From contig DOUP01000218.1 of assembly GCA_003520545.1 (NCBI GenBank), forward strand, positions 1,098 to 9,147: a DNA stretch of 8,050 nucleotides, in the 5' to 3' direction. The notes under the pieces are model-generated. The model ran no database searches. It was not told the origin of the DNA and saw only the letters and a program-made list of their open reading frames with translations. A program made the position numbers and the translations under genes. The DNA is from Maritimibacter sp. GTDB taxonomy: Bacteria > Pseudomonadota > Alphaproteobacteria > Rhodobacterales > Rhodobacteraceae. Below, piece by piece: positions 1 to 6,515 of the stretch (within the stretch, counting starts at the first letter, position 1; each line of letters opens with the position of its first letter).

Positions 1-197
1 GACGAATAGCTGTAGTCCCCCGTCGCCAAGCTGCCGCTCTCGACGGTTGTTCCGAAAATCGCCGCATCGATGAAGCTGAGCACCATACCGACGATGATGT
101 AAAATAGCACGAACCACCAGAATTCGGCCCGACGTGCGCGACCCGAAAAGGTCACGTAATTGGAATAGACGGATTTGACCGCCTCAATCATGTTCAT
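1..197 (-). CDS. DUF805 family inner-membrane protein (N-terminal part, cut by window edge)
   Basis: Only the first 65 codons are present; the gene runs off the left edge. Residues about 10-30 carry the typical DUF805 opening: a short amphipathic stretch, then a Y-x3-F-x-GRA-x-R-x-E-FWWF pattern (FSGRARRAEFWWF at 17-29) leading into a first membrane helix at about 27-47. Family members are small integral membrane proteins of the inner membrane, usually with three or four helices and no established biochemical role. The start at 197 is preferred over the in-frame ATG two codons later because AGGGGA sits 8 bases upstream of it. The gene follows plsY in the same direction across a 133-base gap in which I find no clear promoter or terminator, so it could be a separate unit or a weakly linked tail of the operon. 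Confidence 0.8.
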   Translation of the reverse strand, partial: MNMIEAVKSVYSNYVTFSGRARRAEFWWFVLFYIIVGMVLSFIDAAIFGTTVESGSLATGDYSYS

Positions 198-330
198 CGT
201 CTCTCTCCCCTCAGGACGTTCCTAGAAAATACATGGCTCAGCTTTGCGCTTTCCGCCTTGGAAATCAACGGGCTTGGACTGTGCCCGCTCACATTCTGGT
301 ATCGGGTTTCGTCTGGCCCCCGACTGTCGC

Positions 331-939
331 TCAGCCCTTCTTGCCGATCTTGCTCTCGGTGCCTGCGAGGATTCGGCGGATGTTTCCAGAGTGGCGGAAA
401 TAGATCAGAACCGCCAGAGCGACGAGCAGCACGACCATCGCCGGGAACCCGAGAAGATAGGCCCAAAGCGGCGTGAGCAGCGCGGCGACGAGGGCCGCGA
501 GGCTTGAGATACGAAACAGCCCGGCCGTAACGAGCCAGGTTGCGCCGGCCGCAAGGAACACGGGCCACGCAAGGCCGAGCAGCGTGCCGAGCCACGTGGC
601 GACCCCTTTGCCGCCCTTGAATTTCAGATAGACCGGGAAACAATGACCCAGGAAGGCTGCGAAGCCGGCAAGCTGCCCCGCATCCTCGGCAAAAAACGCG
701 CGCGCGAGGACGACCGCGATCCCGCCTTTACCCACGTCGAAGAGCAACGTCAGTGCGGCGGCGGGTTTGTTGCCGGTGCGCAGAACGTTGGTTGCGCCAA
801 TGTTGCCCGAGCCGACCTGGCGCAAGTCGCCCAGACCGAAAAGCTTGGCAAATACCATACCGAAGGGGATCGCGCCGACCAGATAGGCGGCAAGCGCCGT
901 CAAGGCCAGCAAAGGCAGGGCGGTTGTAATCTCGGGCAT
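331..939 (-). CDS. plsY: Glycerol-3-phosphate acyltransferase PlsY
   Basis: PlsY transfers the acyl group of acyl-phosphate to the sn-1 position of glycerol-3-phosphate, giving lysophosphatidic acid, the first membrane step of phospholipid synthesis. The 202-residue length is normal for the family. All three conserved family motifs are visible: SGNIGATNVLR at 44-54, the glycine-rich KFKGGKGVAT at 106-115 (preceded by GHCFPVYL), and the C-terminal RHSGNIRRILAGTE at 182-195. Hydrophobic helices lie at about 7-30, 60-82, 116-140 and 145-180, as expected for a multi-pass protein. The start is supported by AGAGGG 8 bases upstream, and this ribosome site overlaps the stop codon of the preceding GNAT gene 12 bases away, so the two are probably co-transcribed. 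It is the last gene of the pyrB-led run. Confidence 0.96.
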   Translation of the reverse strand: MPEITTALPLLALTALAAYLVGAIPFGMVFAKLFGLGDLRQVGSGNIGATNVLRTGNKPAAALTLLFDVGKGGIAVVLARAFFAEDAGQLAGFAAFLGHCFPVYLKFKGGKGVATWLGTLLGLAWPVFLAAGATWLVTAGLFRISSLAALVAALLTPLWAYLLGFPAMVVLLVALAVLIYFRHSGNIRRILAGTESKIGKKG

Positions 940-951
940 CGCGCGGTCCCT

Positions 952-1392
952 CTAAAGCGCCAGTTCCATACGCGGGAGCATCCGGTCGGGCCATGTCTGT
1001 GATGGCACCTCTCCTACGCGTTGCATTCCCTTTCGCAGATAGAAGCCCTCTGCGAAAGGGTCCGCGTCCAGCGCGATGCGCTTCGCACCAAGACGGCGGG
1101 CATGGTCGCAGCACCAATCGAAAAGCGCAGCACCGACGCCCCGCCCCATCGCGTCCGGCGCGATGAAAAGCGCGTAGAGTTCTGCCGTTTCGCCAGTGTC
1201 CTTGACCAGAGCGACACCACCGATCTGTCCATCGTCCCAGACAGCAAGGCCGGGACCAAGGTCGGCTCTGGTCGGGGTCAGTTCCTCGCGGCAGGCCTCC
1301 AGGAACGCATCGTCGTAGCCCCAATGGGCCTTCGACCGCATGGTGACCTCTGCCATCTCCGGCAGGTCCGCTTCTGTTGCGAGCCGGATCAT
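952..1392 (-). CDS. GNAT family N-acetyltransferase
   Basis: A 146-residue single-domain protein of the Gcn5-related N-acetyltransferase fold, which moves the acetyl group of acetyl-CoA to an amine. It opens with MIRLATEADLPEMAEV, the usual strand 1/helix 1 pattern. Acetyl-CoA motif A appears at 73-90: a hydrophobic strand (LYALFIAPD), then MGRGVGAAL with the pyrophosphate-binding R/G-x-x-G-x-G/A signature. Motif B is seen as AEGFYLRKGMQRVGE at 114-128 (the common A-x-x-FY-x-x-x-GF form with M for F). The substrate cannot be told from sequence. The ATG lies inside the pyrC stop (ATGA overlap), and there is no strong ribosome site of its own, so translation is likely coupled to pyrC. It is the one gene of the run without an obvious pyrimidine or membrane connection and may be a lineage-specific insertion. 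Confidence 0.9.
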   Translation of the reverse strand: MIRLATEADLPEMAEVTMRSKAHWGYDDAFLEACREELTPTRADLGPGLAVWDDGQIGGVALVKDTGETAELYALFIAPDAMGRGVGAALFDWCCDHARRLGAKRIALDADPFAEGFYLRKGMQRVGEVPSQTWPDRMLPRMELAL

Positions 1393-2660
1393 TCTGCGAA
1401 GGGATAGACCTGTTCACCGCCGACCCAGGTGCCCAGGATCTTGCCCTGCATCCTGGCCTCGTCAAACGGTGTATTCTTGGATTTCGATTCAAGCGTGAAG
1501 CGGTTCATCACGAAGGGCGCGTCCGGGTCGAAAAGCACCAGATCGGCGCGCGCCCCTTCGTCCAGCGACCCGCCCGGCAGACCGAAGCGCCGCGCCGGAT
1601 TGGTGGACAGCGCGCGCCACAGCGTCGGCAGGTCCAACGCGCCATCGTGATAGAGCCGCATCGCGGCCGGAAGCATGGTTTGCAGGGCAACAGCCCCCGA
1701 AGCGGCTTCCTCGAACGGAAGGCGCTTGCTTTCCTCGTCCTGCGGCGTGTGCATCGAACAGATGATGTCGATCAGGCCCGTTGCAACCGCTTCAACCATC
1801 GCGTTGCGGTCGTCCTCGGACCGGAGCGGTGGCTTCAGTTTGAAAAAGGTGCGGTAATCGCCGACGTCCAGTTCGTTCAGCGTCAGGTGATGGATGTTGA
1901 CCCCGGCGGTCACGTCCAGGCCCGCGGCCTTGGCACGTTCCAAAGCGGGCAGAGCCTGCGCGGTGGAGAGGTTGTCGGCGTGGTAACGGACGCCGGTCGA
2001 CTCGACCAAGGCCATATCCCGCTCCAACCCCATCCGCTCGGCAATGGGCGACACGGCCGGAAGGCCACGCAGCGACGCGAATTTGCCAGAGGTCACAGAG
2101 GACCCCTTGGTCAGCGTCGGGTCTTGCGGATGCGCCATGATCAGAGCCCCGACCGAACGCGCATAGATCATGGCGCGGGAAAACACCTTGTTGTCGCCGA
2201 TGACATGATCGCAGTCGGTGAAAGCCACGGCGCCTGCATCCATGAGAAACCCCATTTCGACCATCTCGCGCCCTTCCCGCCCCTTCGTCAGCGCGGCCAT
2301 GGGGTTCACCCGAACCGGCGCACGTTCGCGCGCGCGGCGTTTGACGAAATCGAGCGTTTCGGGCATGTCGATGGCAGGGGTCGTGTCGGGACGGGTGACC
2401 ATCGTGGTCACACCACCCGCTGCCGCTGCGCGGCCCGCGGTGCGGAAACCCTCCTTGTGCCGTTCGCCCGGCTCGCCGATCTTCACACCGATGTCGACGA
2501 TACCCGGGGCAAGACATTTCCCGCCACAGTCGACCACCCGGCCCATCTCACCCCCATCACGGGCGACGATCACGCCTTCTTCGATGGTCAGGCTCCCGAT
2601 CTCGTCGCTCCCGCGCTCCGGGTCGATGATACGGGCGTTGGTGAAAGTGATTGTGGTCAT
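1389..2660 (-). CDS. pyrC: Dihydroorotase-family protein, probably non-catalytic partner of PyrB (PyrC'/PyrX type)
   Basis: This 423-residue amidohydrolase has the full class I dihydroorotase layout: N-terminal beta region (FTNARIIDPERG, 6-17), a TIM-barrel core, and a C-terminal region with ADLVLFDPD (372-380) and SKSKNTPFD-type motif at 392-400. The active site is gone. The HxH after the first barrel strand is GVK at 58-60 (PGIVDIGVKIGEPG). The MPNT motif is TRPD at 89-92. The first later ligand is retained (H177 in AHPQD), but the next is N230 (HADNLST) and the catalytic Asp is M303 (SMHTPQ). Such proteins are known in Pseudomonas (PyrC') as inactive partners needed for aspartate carbamoyltransferase assembly; that role here is inferred from sequence and linkage to pyrB. 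Automatic annotation will call it dihydroorotase. It overlaps the genes on both sides by ATGA. GGGGAA lies 5 bases before the start. Confidence 0.93.
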   Translation of the reverse strand: MTTITFTNARIIDPERGSDEIGSLTIEEGVIVARDGGEMGRVVDCGGKCLAPGIVDIGVKIGEPGERHKEGFRTAGRAAAAGGVTTMVTRPDTTPAIDMPETLDFVKRRARERAPVRVNPMAALTKGREGREMVEMGFLMDAGAVAFTDCDHVIGDNKVFSRAMIYARSVGALIMAHPQDPTLTKGSSVTSGKFASLRGLPAVSPIAERMGLERDMALVESTGVRYHADNLSTAQALPALERAKAAGLDVTAGVNIHHLTLNELDVGDYRTFFKLKPPLRSEDDRNAMVEAVATGLIDIICSMHTPQDEESKRLPFEEAASGAVALQTMLPAAMRLYHDGALDLPTLWRALSTNPARRFGLPGGSLDEGARADLVLFDPDAPFVMNRFTLESKSKNTPFDEARMQGKILGTWVGGEQVYPFAE

Positions 2661-3217
2661 GCAATTTCCCCAGTGGTCTCTTCGTCAGGCAGAGCCGGGA
2701 CGTAGTGGATACGCTCGCGGATCAGCCGCATGACTTCGTGCCCATCCTGGATACGCTCGAAGCCAACCGGCACGGTGTAACGCCGCCCCTTGCTGCCTCG
2801 ACGCTCTTCAGTGGCGAAGTGAATCGTGTCGGGCGGTCCGGCCTTGAAGTCGACCAGCGCATCCTTGAGCGGGTAACTCTCGAGCGATTTGCCCTTGGTC
2901 AGAAAATCCGTCGCGATGAAAGCGCGGCGGTCGGTGAGGGTGTACCACGTGTTGCGGCGCGAATAGGTGGAGCCGTAGATCGACCAGAACACCATGGCGA
3001 CGCCAACCGAGAAATGGATCAGGCCGAACATCCAGAAACCGCCGGGCGCCTGCGATGCCATGATCATCCAGAACAAGGCGAAACCCGCGAAGAACAGGCC
3101 GAAGACCACGGTGAATATCTTGCCAACGCCCATGTGAAAGCTCTGGTCGGGACGTCCTTGCCACAGGATGTCTTCGCCCTCGTCCAGAAGTCCTTCCCAA
3201 CCGGGCGCTTGGCTCAT
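2657..3217 (-). CDS. Small two-helix membrane protein with bacterial PH-like domain
   Basis: A 186-residue protein of unknown function. Residues 1-28 (LLDEGEDILWQGRPD at 10-24) match the opening often found before bacterial PH-domain membrane proteins, where a GE-x-(I/V)-L-x-x-G/GRP pattern precedes the helices. Two hydrophobic helices follow at about 33-54 and 60-82, then a cytosolic-type domain beginning YTLTDRRAFIATDF (92-105), the hallmark strand-turn of the bPH fold (T-x-x-R). The rest (to about 170) is beta-rich and charged. I see no STRT, HPTQ or HPGP motif, so any database name linking it to aspartate carbamoyltransferase would come from its position only. A strong ribosome site (GAGGAGG, 7 bases from ATG) lies inside the upstream gene, which it overlaps by ATGA; its own stop overlaps the pyrC start the same way. 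Confidence 0.88.
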   Translation of the reverse strand: MSQAPGWEGLLDEGEDILWQGRPDQSFHMGVGKIFTVVFGLFFAGFALFWMIMASQAPGGFWMFGLIHFSVGVAMVFWSIYGSTYSRRNTWYTLTDRRAFIATDFLTKGKSLESYPLKDALVDFKAGPPDTIHFATEERRGSKGRRYTVPVGFERIQDGHEVMRLIRERIHYVPALPDEETTGEIA

Positions 3218-3627
3218 CGCGCGGCCTCCTCGATGGTGCGGGCGGTTTCAGACGGGTCGGCTTGGTATTTCAGCATGTACTTGTCACCCGACCTGGTCAC
3301 GATCTGGGCCGCCGAAATGATCGTGCGGACTTTCTCGATCTCCGAAAGCGGGATCGGCACTTCGGCGGGCGAGATGACGCGGCGATCGGTCAACGTCCAT
3401 GTCATGCCAACCTGCTCCGAAGCGACGTAAACCCCGCGCACGGCAATGGCGAGCACTGCACCGACCGCGCCGGTCCAAGGGTAATCGTTGCCCAGCGCCA
3501 TGAGAAGCGCGCTTGCCCCCACCGCGCCGATGGCGGCCAGCATGACGTGTTCCTTGATGTAGGTCGTCATACTGCCCGTGAAGGTGGCGAGCACCTTTTC
3601 ACCGGAGGCAAGGACGGGGTCGGTCAT
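3214..3627 (-). CDS. Small two-helix membrane protein, PH-domain-like
   Basis: A 137-residue protein. Residues 1-27 form a soluble N terminus (ASGEKVLATFTGS), two membrane helices lie at about 28-46 and 52-70, and the C-terminal half starts with MTWTLTDRRVIS at 75-86, the same TLTDRR motif as in the next gene, followed by IPLSEIEKVRTI and a strand-rich stretch ending in a short helix. This layout fits a minimal bPH (YdbS/YdbT-like) domain. The two neighbours are therefore probably distant paralogues, though the shared motif is the only strong match I can see by eye. A longer reading of this frame exists up to 4080, but that would overlap the upstream gene by over 450 bases; the start at 3627 is chosen because it makes an ATGA overlap with the upstream stop, has GGAG 6 bases before it, and gives a standard domain length. 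Confidence 0.85.
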   Translation of the reverse strand: MTDPVLASGEKVLATFTGSMTTYIKEHVMLAAIGAVGASALLMALGNDYPWTGAVGAVLAIAVRGVYVASEQVGMTWTLTDRRVISPAEVPIPLSEIEKVRTIISAAQIVTRSGDKYMLKYQADPSETARTIEEAAR

Positions 3628-4172
3628 GCGAGGCTCCACAAAATTGCGCCGAGGAGCACCAGAGCCACGATGGCGATGACGATGATCTTCCAGGGGAAGT
3701 CCGGCGGGTTCGCGGCTTCGCCGCTTTGAATGGTGCCTTGCGACACTTTCGGACCGGGTTGAACCGGGGACGTCTTGAGCGAGGTTCTCTCGGAAAAGCG
3801 CCCCACGAAATGAGCCGGGTGCGCGGGATCGAAATTGCCTTTCATCCCTTCGACCGCCTTGCCGTGAACGATCACGATGGTGCCGGTCTGTGCTTCGAGC
3901 GACTGCGCGGCATCGGCCACGCTTTTTTCCGACATGCCATTGGCTTCGACCAAATAGCGGGCAAGACCGTATTCGGAGATGCGGCTTTCGGGAAAGACCT
4001 CCACATGCGCCGGGTCGAGATGGCTCACACCCAATGCGCCGGGCAACGGCCATTGATCGTCGGCCCCGTCCGGCTCCCACGCGGGAAGCTCATCGGGCGA
4101 TACATCGAGGGAAAACACCCACATCGTGCGCGGGTCGTGTTCGGTGACGAAATCGAATTCTGCGTGGGTCAT
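3624..4172 (-). CDS. Hypothetical protein with C-terminal membrane anchor
   Basis: A 182-residue protein that I do not recognise. The first about 130 residues are soluble and acidic, rich in Trp and Pro near the start (MWVFSLDVSPDELPAW at 17-32) with a compact region at 66-105 (GLARYLVEANGM, then TGTIVIVHGKAVEG). Residues 131-160 are a Ser/Pro/Gly/Gln-rich linker. The end, 161-181, is one strongly hydrophobic helix (WKIIVIAIVALVLLGAILWS), so this looks tail-anchored with the bulk in the cytoplasm. There is no signal peptide and no catalytic motif. The ATG overlaps the pyrB stop by ATGA and its stop overlaps the start of the following PH-like gene the same way. It therefore belongs with the two small membrane proteins between pyrB and pyrC; a joint role is inference. 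Confidence 0.85.
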   Translation of the reverse strand: MTHAEFDFVTEHDPRTMWVFSLDVSPDELPAWEPDGADDQWPLPGALGVSHLDPAHVEVFPESRISEYGLARYLVEANGMSEKSVADAAQSLEAQTGTIVIVHGKAVEGMKGNFDPAHPAHFVGRFSERTSLKTSPVQPGPKVSQGTIQSGEAANPPDFPWKIIVIAIVALVLLGAILWSLA

Positions 4173-5131
4173 ACCATGATACCTTCGTTGTTTGCGTTCC
4201 TTTCCGAACGCAAGTTCCGGGCCAGAAGGTCCATGGCGGCCATACGCACGGCCACACCCATTTCCACTTGTTCCTGGATAACAGACCGATTGATGTCATC
4301 CGCGATGGTCCCGTCGATCTCCACACCGCGGTTCATAGGGCCGGGGTGCATGACGATGGCATCGTCCTTGGCGTAAGACAGTTTCTCGGCGTCCAGACCA
4401 AAACGGTGGTAGTATTCCCGCTCGGACGGGATGAACCCCCCGTCCATGCGTTCTTTCTGCAGGCGAAGCATCATGACGACATCCGCCCCTTCAAGCCCTG
4501 CTTTCATGTCGTCATAGACCTCGACGCCGAACTCCTCGATCTTCGATGGCATCAGGGTCGGCGGCCCGACAAGACGCACGCGGTTCTCCATCTTGCCCAG
4601 CAGAATGAGGTTCGAACGCGCAACCCGGCTATGGGCGATATCGCCGCAGATCGCGACCGTAAGACGATGGAGACGTCCCTTTTCGCGGCGGATCGTCAGC
4701 GCATCGAGCAACGCTTGGGTCGGGTGTTCGTGCCTTCCGTCGCCTGCATTCAAGACGGCGGCATTCACCTTTTCGGCCAGCAGGTTCACCGCGCCGGAAT
4801 GGGGATGACGCACGACGAGCAAGTCCGGGTGCATTGCGTTCAGCGTCAGCGCCGTGTCGATCAGCGTCTCACCTTTTTTAATCGAAGACGCCTGCATCGC
4901 CATGTTCATCACGTCCGCGCCAAGCCGTTTGCCCGCCAGCTCGAAGGAAGCCTGCGTGCGCGTCGAGTTCTCGAAAAACATGTTGATCTGGGTAAGACCC
5001 GAAAGCGCATCGGAACGCTTCATCGCGGATTGGTTCAGGTCCACATATTGGTCCGCGAGGTCGAGAACGGAGGAGATTTCCGTCGGATGGAGCGGCTCGA
5101 TCCCCAGAAGGTGACGGTGGCGGAATGACAT
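4169..5131 (-). CDS. pyrB: Aspartate carbamoyltransferase catalytic chain PyrB
   Basis: PyrB joins carbamoyl phosphate and L-aspartate to give N-carbamoyl-aspartate and phosphate, the committed step of pyrimidine synthesis. All active-site elements are present in the 320-residue product: carbamoyl-phosphate loop STRT at 56-59 (FFENSTRTQASFELAGKR), the mobile 80s loop with SSIKKGET at 82-89, HPTQALLD at 136-143, GDIAHSRVARSN at 163-174, the aspartate-binding LRLQ at 222-225 and HPGPMNRG at 262-269. Length is normal. The frame stays open to 5242, but the start at 5131 is chosen because MSFRHRHLLG is the usual beginning, GAGAGGG lies 8 bases upstream, and the promoter at 5156-5184 would otherwise be inside the gene. 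No pyrI regulatory-chain gene is in the window, consistent with the type of enzyme that assembles with an inactive dihydroorotase. Confidence 0.97.
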   Translation of the reverse strand: MSFRHRHLLGIEPLHPTEISSVLDLADQYVDLNQSAMKRSDALSGLTQINMFFENSTRTQASFELAGKRLGADVMNMAMQASSIKKGETLIDTALTLNAMHPDLLVVRHPHSGAVNLLAEKVNAAVLNAGDGRHEHPTQALLDALTIRREKGRLHRLTVAICGDIAHSRVARSNLILLGKMENRVRLVGPPTLMPSKIEEFGVEVYDDMKAGLEGADVVMMLRLQKERMDGGFIPSEREYYHRFGLDAEKLSYAKDDAIVMHPGPMNRGVEIDGTIADDINRSVIQEQVEMGVAVRMAAMDLLARNLRSERNANNEGIMV

Positions 5132-5155
5132 GCGCGGGACCCTCTCTTTCCACCG

Positions 5156-5184
5156 CTTATAGGAACGTGCGCGGTAGGGGGCAA
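5156..5184 (-). promoter_or_regulatory. Predicted sigma-70 promoter for the pyrB operon
   Basis: Read on the minus strand, TTGCCC (5184-5179) and TATAAG (5161-5156) are separated by exactly 17 bases. The -10 box matches the consensus at five of six positions and the -35 at four of six. They sit within the 56-base gap between the upstream membrane gene (stop at 5188) and pyrB (start at 5131). A transcript from here would start near 5149 and have a leader of roughly 18 bases, just enough for the GAGAGGG ribosome site. That leaves no room for an attenuator, leader peptide or RNA switch. The call rests on sequence match and position only. Confidence 0.55.
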
Positions 5185-5187
5185 GGT

Positions 5188-6438
5188 TCAGCGGCGCCAG
5201 TTCTCGAACAGAGCGGCGACACGGTCCTGCATGTCGCGCCATTGTGGAAGATCTTCGGGGTCATGGTTGAAGATGATCCGGTCCGCGCCATTGGGCGAAA
5301 AACGGTTCAGGCACATGGCGGCCCAACATTCGATCTGGGTCGTCACCCGTCCCTTGTCGCGGGCCAAATAGACCTGCGTCGTGGTTGGATAGGGATCAGC
5401 CGAAAGGTCGAGCACCTCCAATCCATGCGGTCCATCCATCACGGCACGATCCGCCGTGACAAGGGAATCGATGCTGTCGGCCTCATTGAACGCGATCCAT
5501 GCCGTCGGGATACCGTCCGGGTTCGGCGCGCCCGTCATCGGGTCCAGCGACACGGCGAGATGGTTACCCGCGCTCGGCAACGGCGCAAAGGCCTGAGGCA
5601 CAACGAACTGGCCCGCGTCCAGCGACACGAAAGCGACGCCCCCGTCGGGTTTGGAGACAAGACCACGCTCTCCGGCCGGATCGCAGAAGGCGACCGGAGA
5701 GCCGACCGTCTGCGGATTGAACCGCACGAGATGGTAGGACCAATAGGCGACCGGCCCTTCGTGTGTGACAACCGCCGGGTGCGGCACCGCCCGCCACGCC
5801 GGGGATTTATCCATCGTGAGAAACGTCAGGTCGCTGCGCGCGTGGGCGGCACGGTGGCTCATCGGCAAGGAGATGCAGTAATCCCCTCCCCCGGCCACCT
5901 TCTTGGCAGAGGCGAGAACCAAGGTCGGGTGAAGGAAGGCGGAGTAGATCAACATGGCGATCAAGCTTGCCGACAGGCCCAGCGCCGCCGCGGTGACAAG
6001 GCGATTGTTACTCATGAACGTGACGATCAGTGGGCCGAGAGCTGCAAGGCCGAGGATACCGTGCGCGGCGAGAACGGCCCCACCGGCCATCTGCCACGAC
6101 AGCGCGATGGTGGCATTTATCCCGATGAAGGCCGCGAACATGGCCAGAAGGGCCGGGTCCACCCAACGGTAGACCGTTCCCACCGCAGGCCGGTTCCAAG
6201 CCTGCCATATGACGCGCGCAAGAAAACCGACGAGCACCACGCCGAGACCGAGTTTCACGGCAAACAGCTCGGTCGCTTCCGAGGACGTATCGTTGTTCCA
6301 GCCGGCCGGAACCGAAAACCGCCAAAAACAGAGACCGATCAGCACATAAAATGCCGCCAAACGCCAAGCGACGGCCCAGCGCCAGAGCCAGAACGGCAAC
6401 GACAGGACCAACCCAAGGGTGAAACCAACAAAAAGCAT
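5188..6438 (-). CDS. Hypothetical six-helix membrane protein with large C-terminal domain
   Basis: A 416-residue protein with no family I recognise. Hydrophobic helices lie at about 2-19, 28-41, 58-79, 95-115, 119-141 and 147-169. Arg residues at 20, 26, 75, 83, 91 and 146 fall in alternate loops, which by the positive-inside rule puts the N terminus and the 245-residue C-terminal domain (170-416) in the periplasm. That domain has four cysteines (188, 252, 371, 376) that could form two disulfides, and many Pro, Asp and aromatic residues (AYWSYHLVRFNP at 231-242; TAWIAFNEADSID at 312-324). I see no catalytic signature. The ATG at 6438 is the earliest possible start (an in-frame TAG lies 10 bases before it) and has no good ribosome site. 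It is transcribed away from the glycosylase gene and towards pyrB, but a promoter separates it from pyrB. Confidence 0.85.
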   Translation of the reverse strand: MLFVGFTLGLVLSLPFWLWRWAVAWRLAAFYVLIGLCFWRFSVPAGWNNDTSSEATELFAVKLGLGVVLVGFLARVIWQAWNRPAVGTVYRWVDPALLAMFAAFIGINATIALSWQMAGGAVLAAHGILGLAALGPLIVTFMSNNRLVTAAALGLSASLIAMLIYSAFLHPTLVLASAKKVAGGGDYCISLPMSHRAAHARSDLTFLTMDKSPAWRAVPHPAVVTHEGPVAYWSYHLVRFNPQTVGSPVAFCDPAGERGLVSKPDGGVAFVSLDAGQFVVPQAFAPLPSAGNHLAVSLDPMTGAPNPDGIPTAWIAFNEADSIDSLVTADRAVMDGPHGLEVLDLSADPYPTTTQVYLARDKGRVTTQIECWAAMCLNRFSPNGADRIIFNHDPEDLPQWRDMQDRVAALFENWRR

Positions 6439-6515
6439 CGCGTCACGCTAAGGGTGTCCTTGGGTCGCATCAAGCGCCATTGCCGCCCCCTCACCCAAAG
6501 CTTACCTTCACCATC

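Noticed and set aside
269..287. Inverted repeat CGGGC/GCCCG after plsY as a terminator
   Set aside because: The stem has only 5 base pairs with a 9-base loop, and no T-run follows in the direction of transcription. The rest of the 133-base gap shows no convincing promoter.
1377..2705. Plus-strand open frame of 442 codons opposite the dihydroorotase-family gene
   Set aside because: It is an antisense shadow of pyrC in GC-rich DNA: Arg/His/Gly-rich with no domain, while the minus-strand frame has clear family motifs.
3214..4080. Longer 288-codon version of the PH-like gene starting at 4080
   Set aside because: It would overlap the upstream gene by more than 450 bases, and its first 150 residues are Arg/Ser-rich and domain-free; the start at 3627 has an ATGA overlap and a ribosome site.
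6440..6471. TTGATG and TAGCGT with a 17-base spacer upstream of the 416-residue gene
   Set aside because: The -10 matches at only three of six positions, and the start point would fall at the ATG itself; too weak to report as a promoter.
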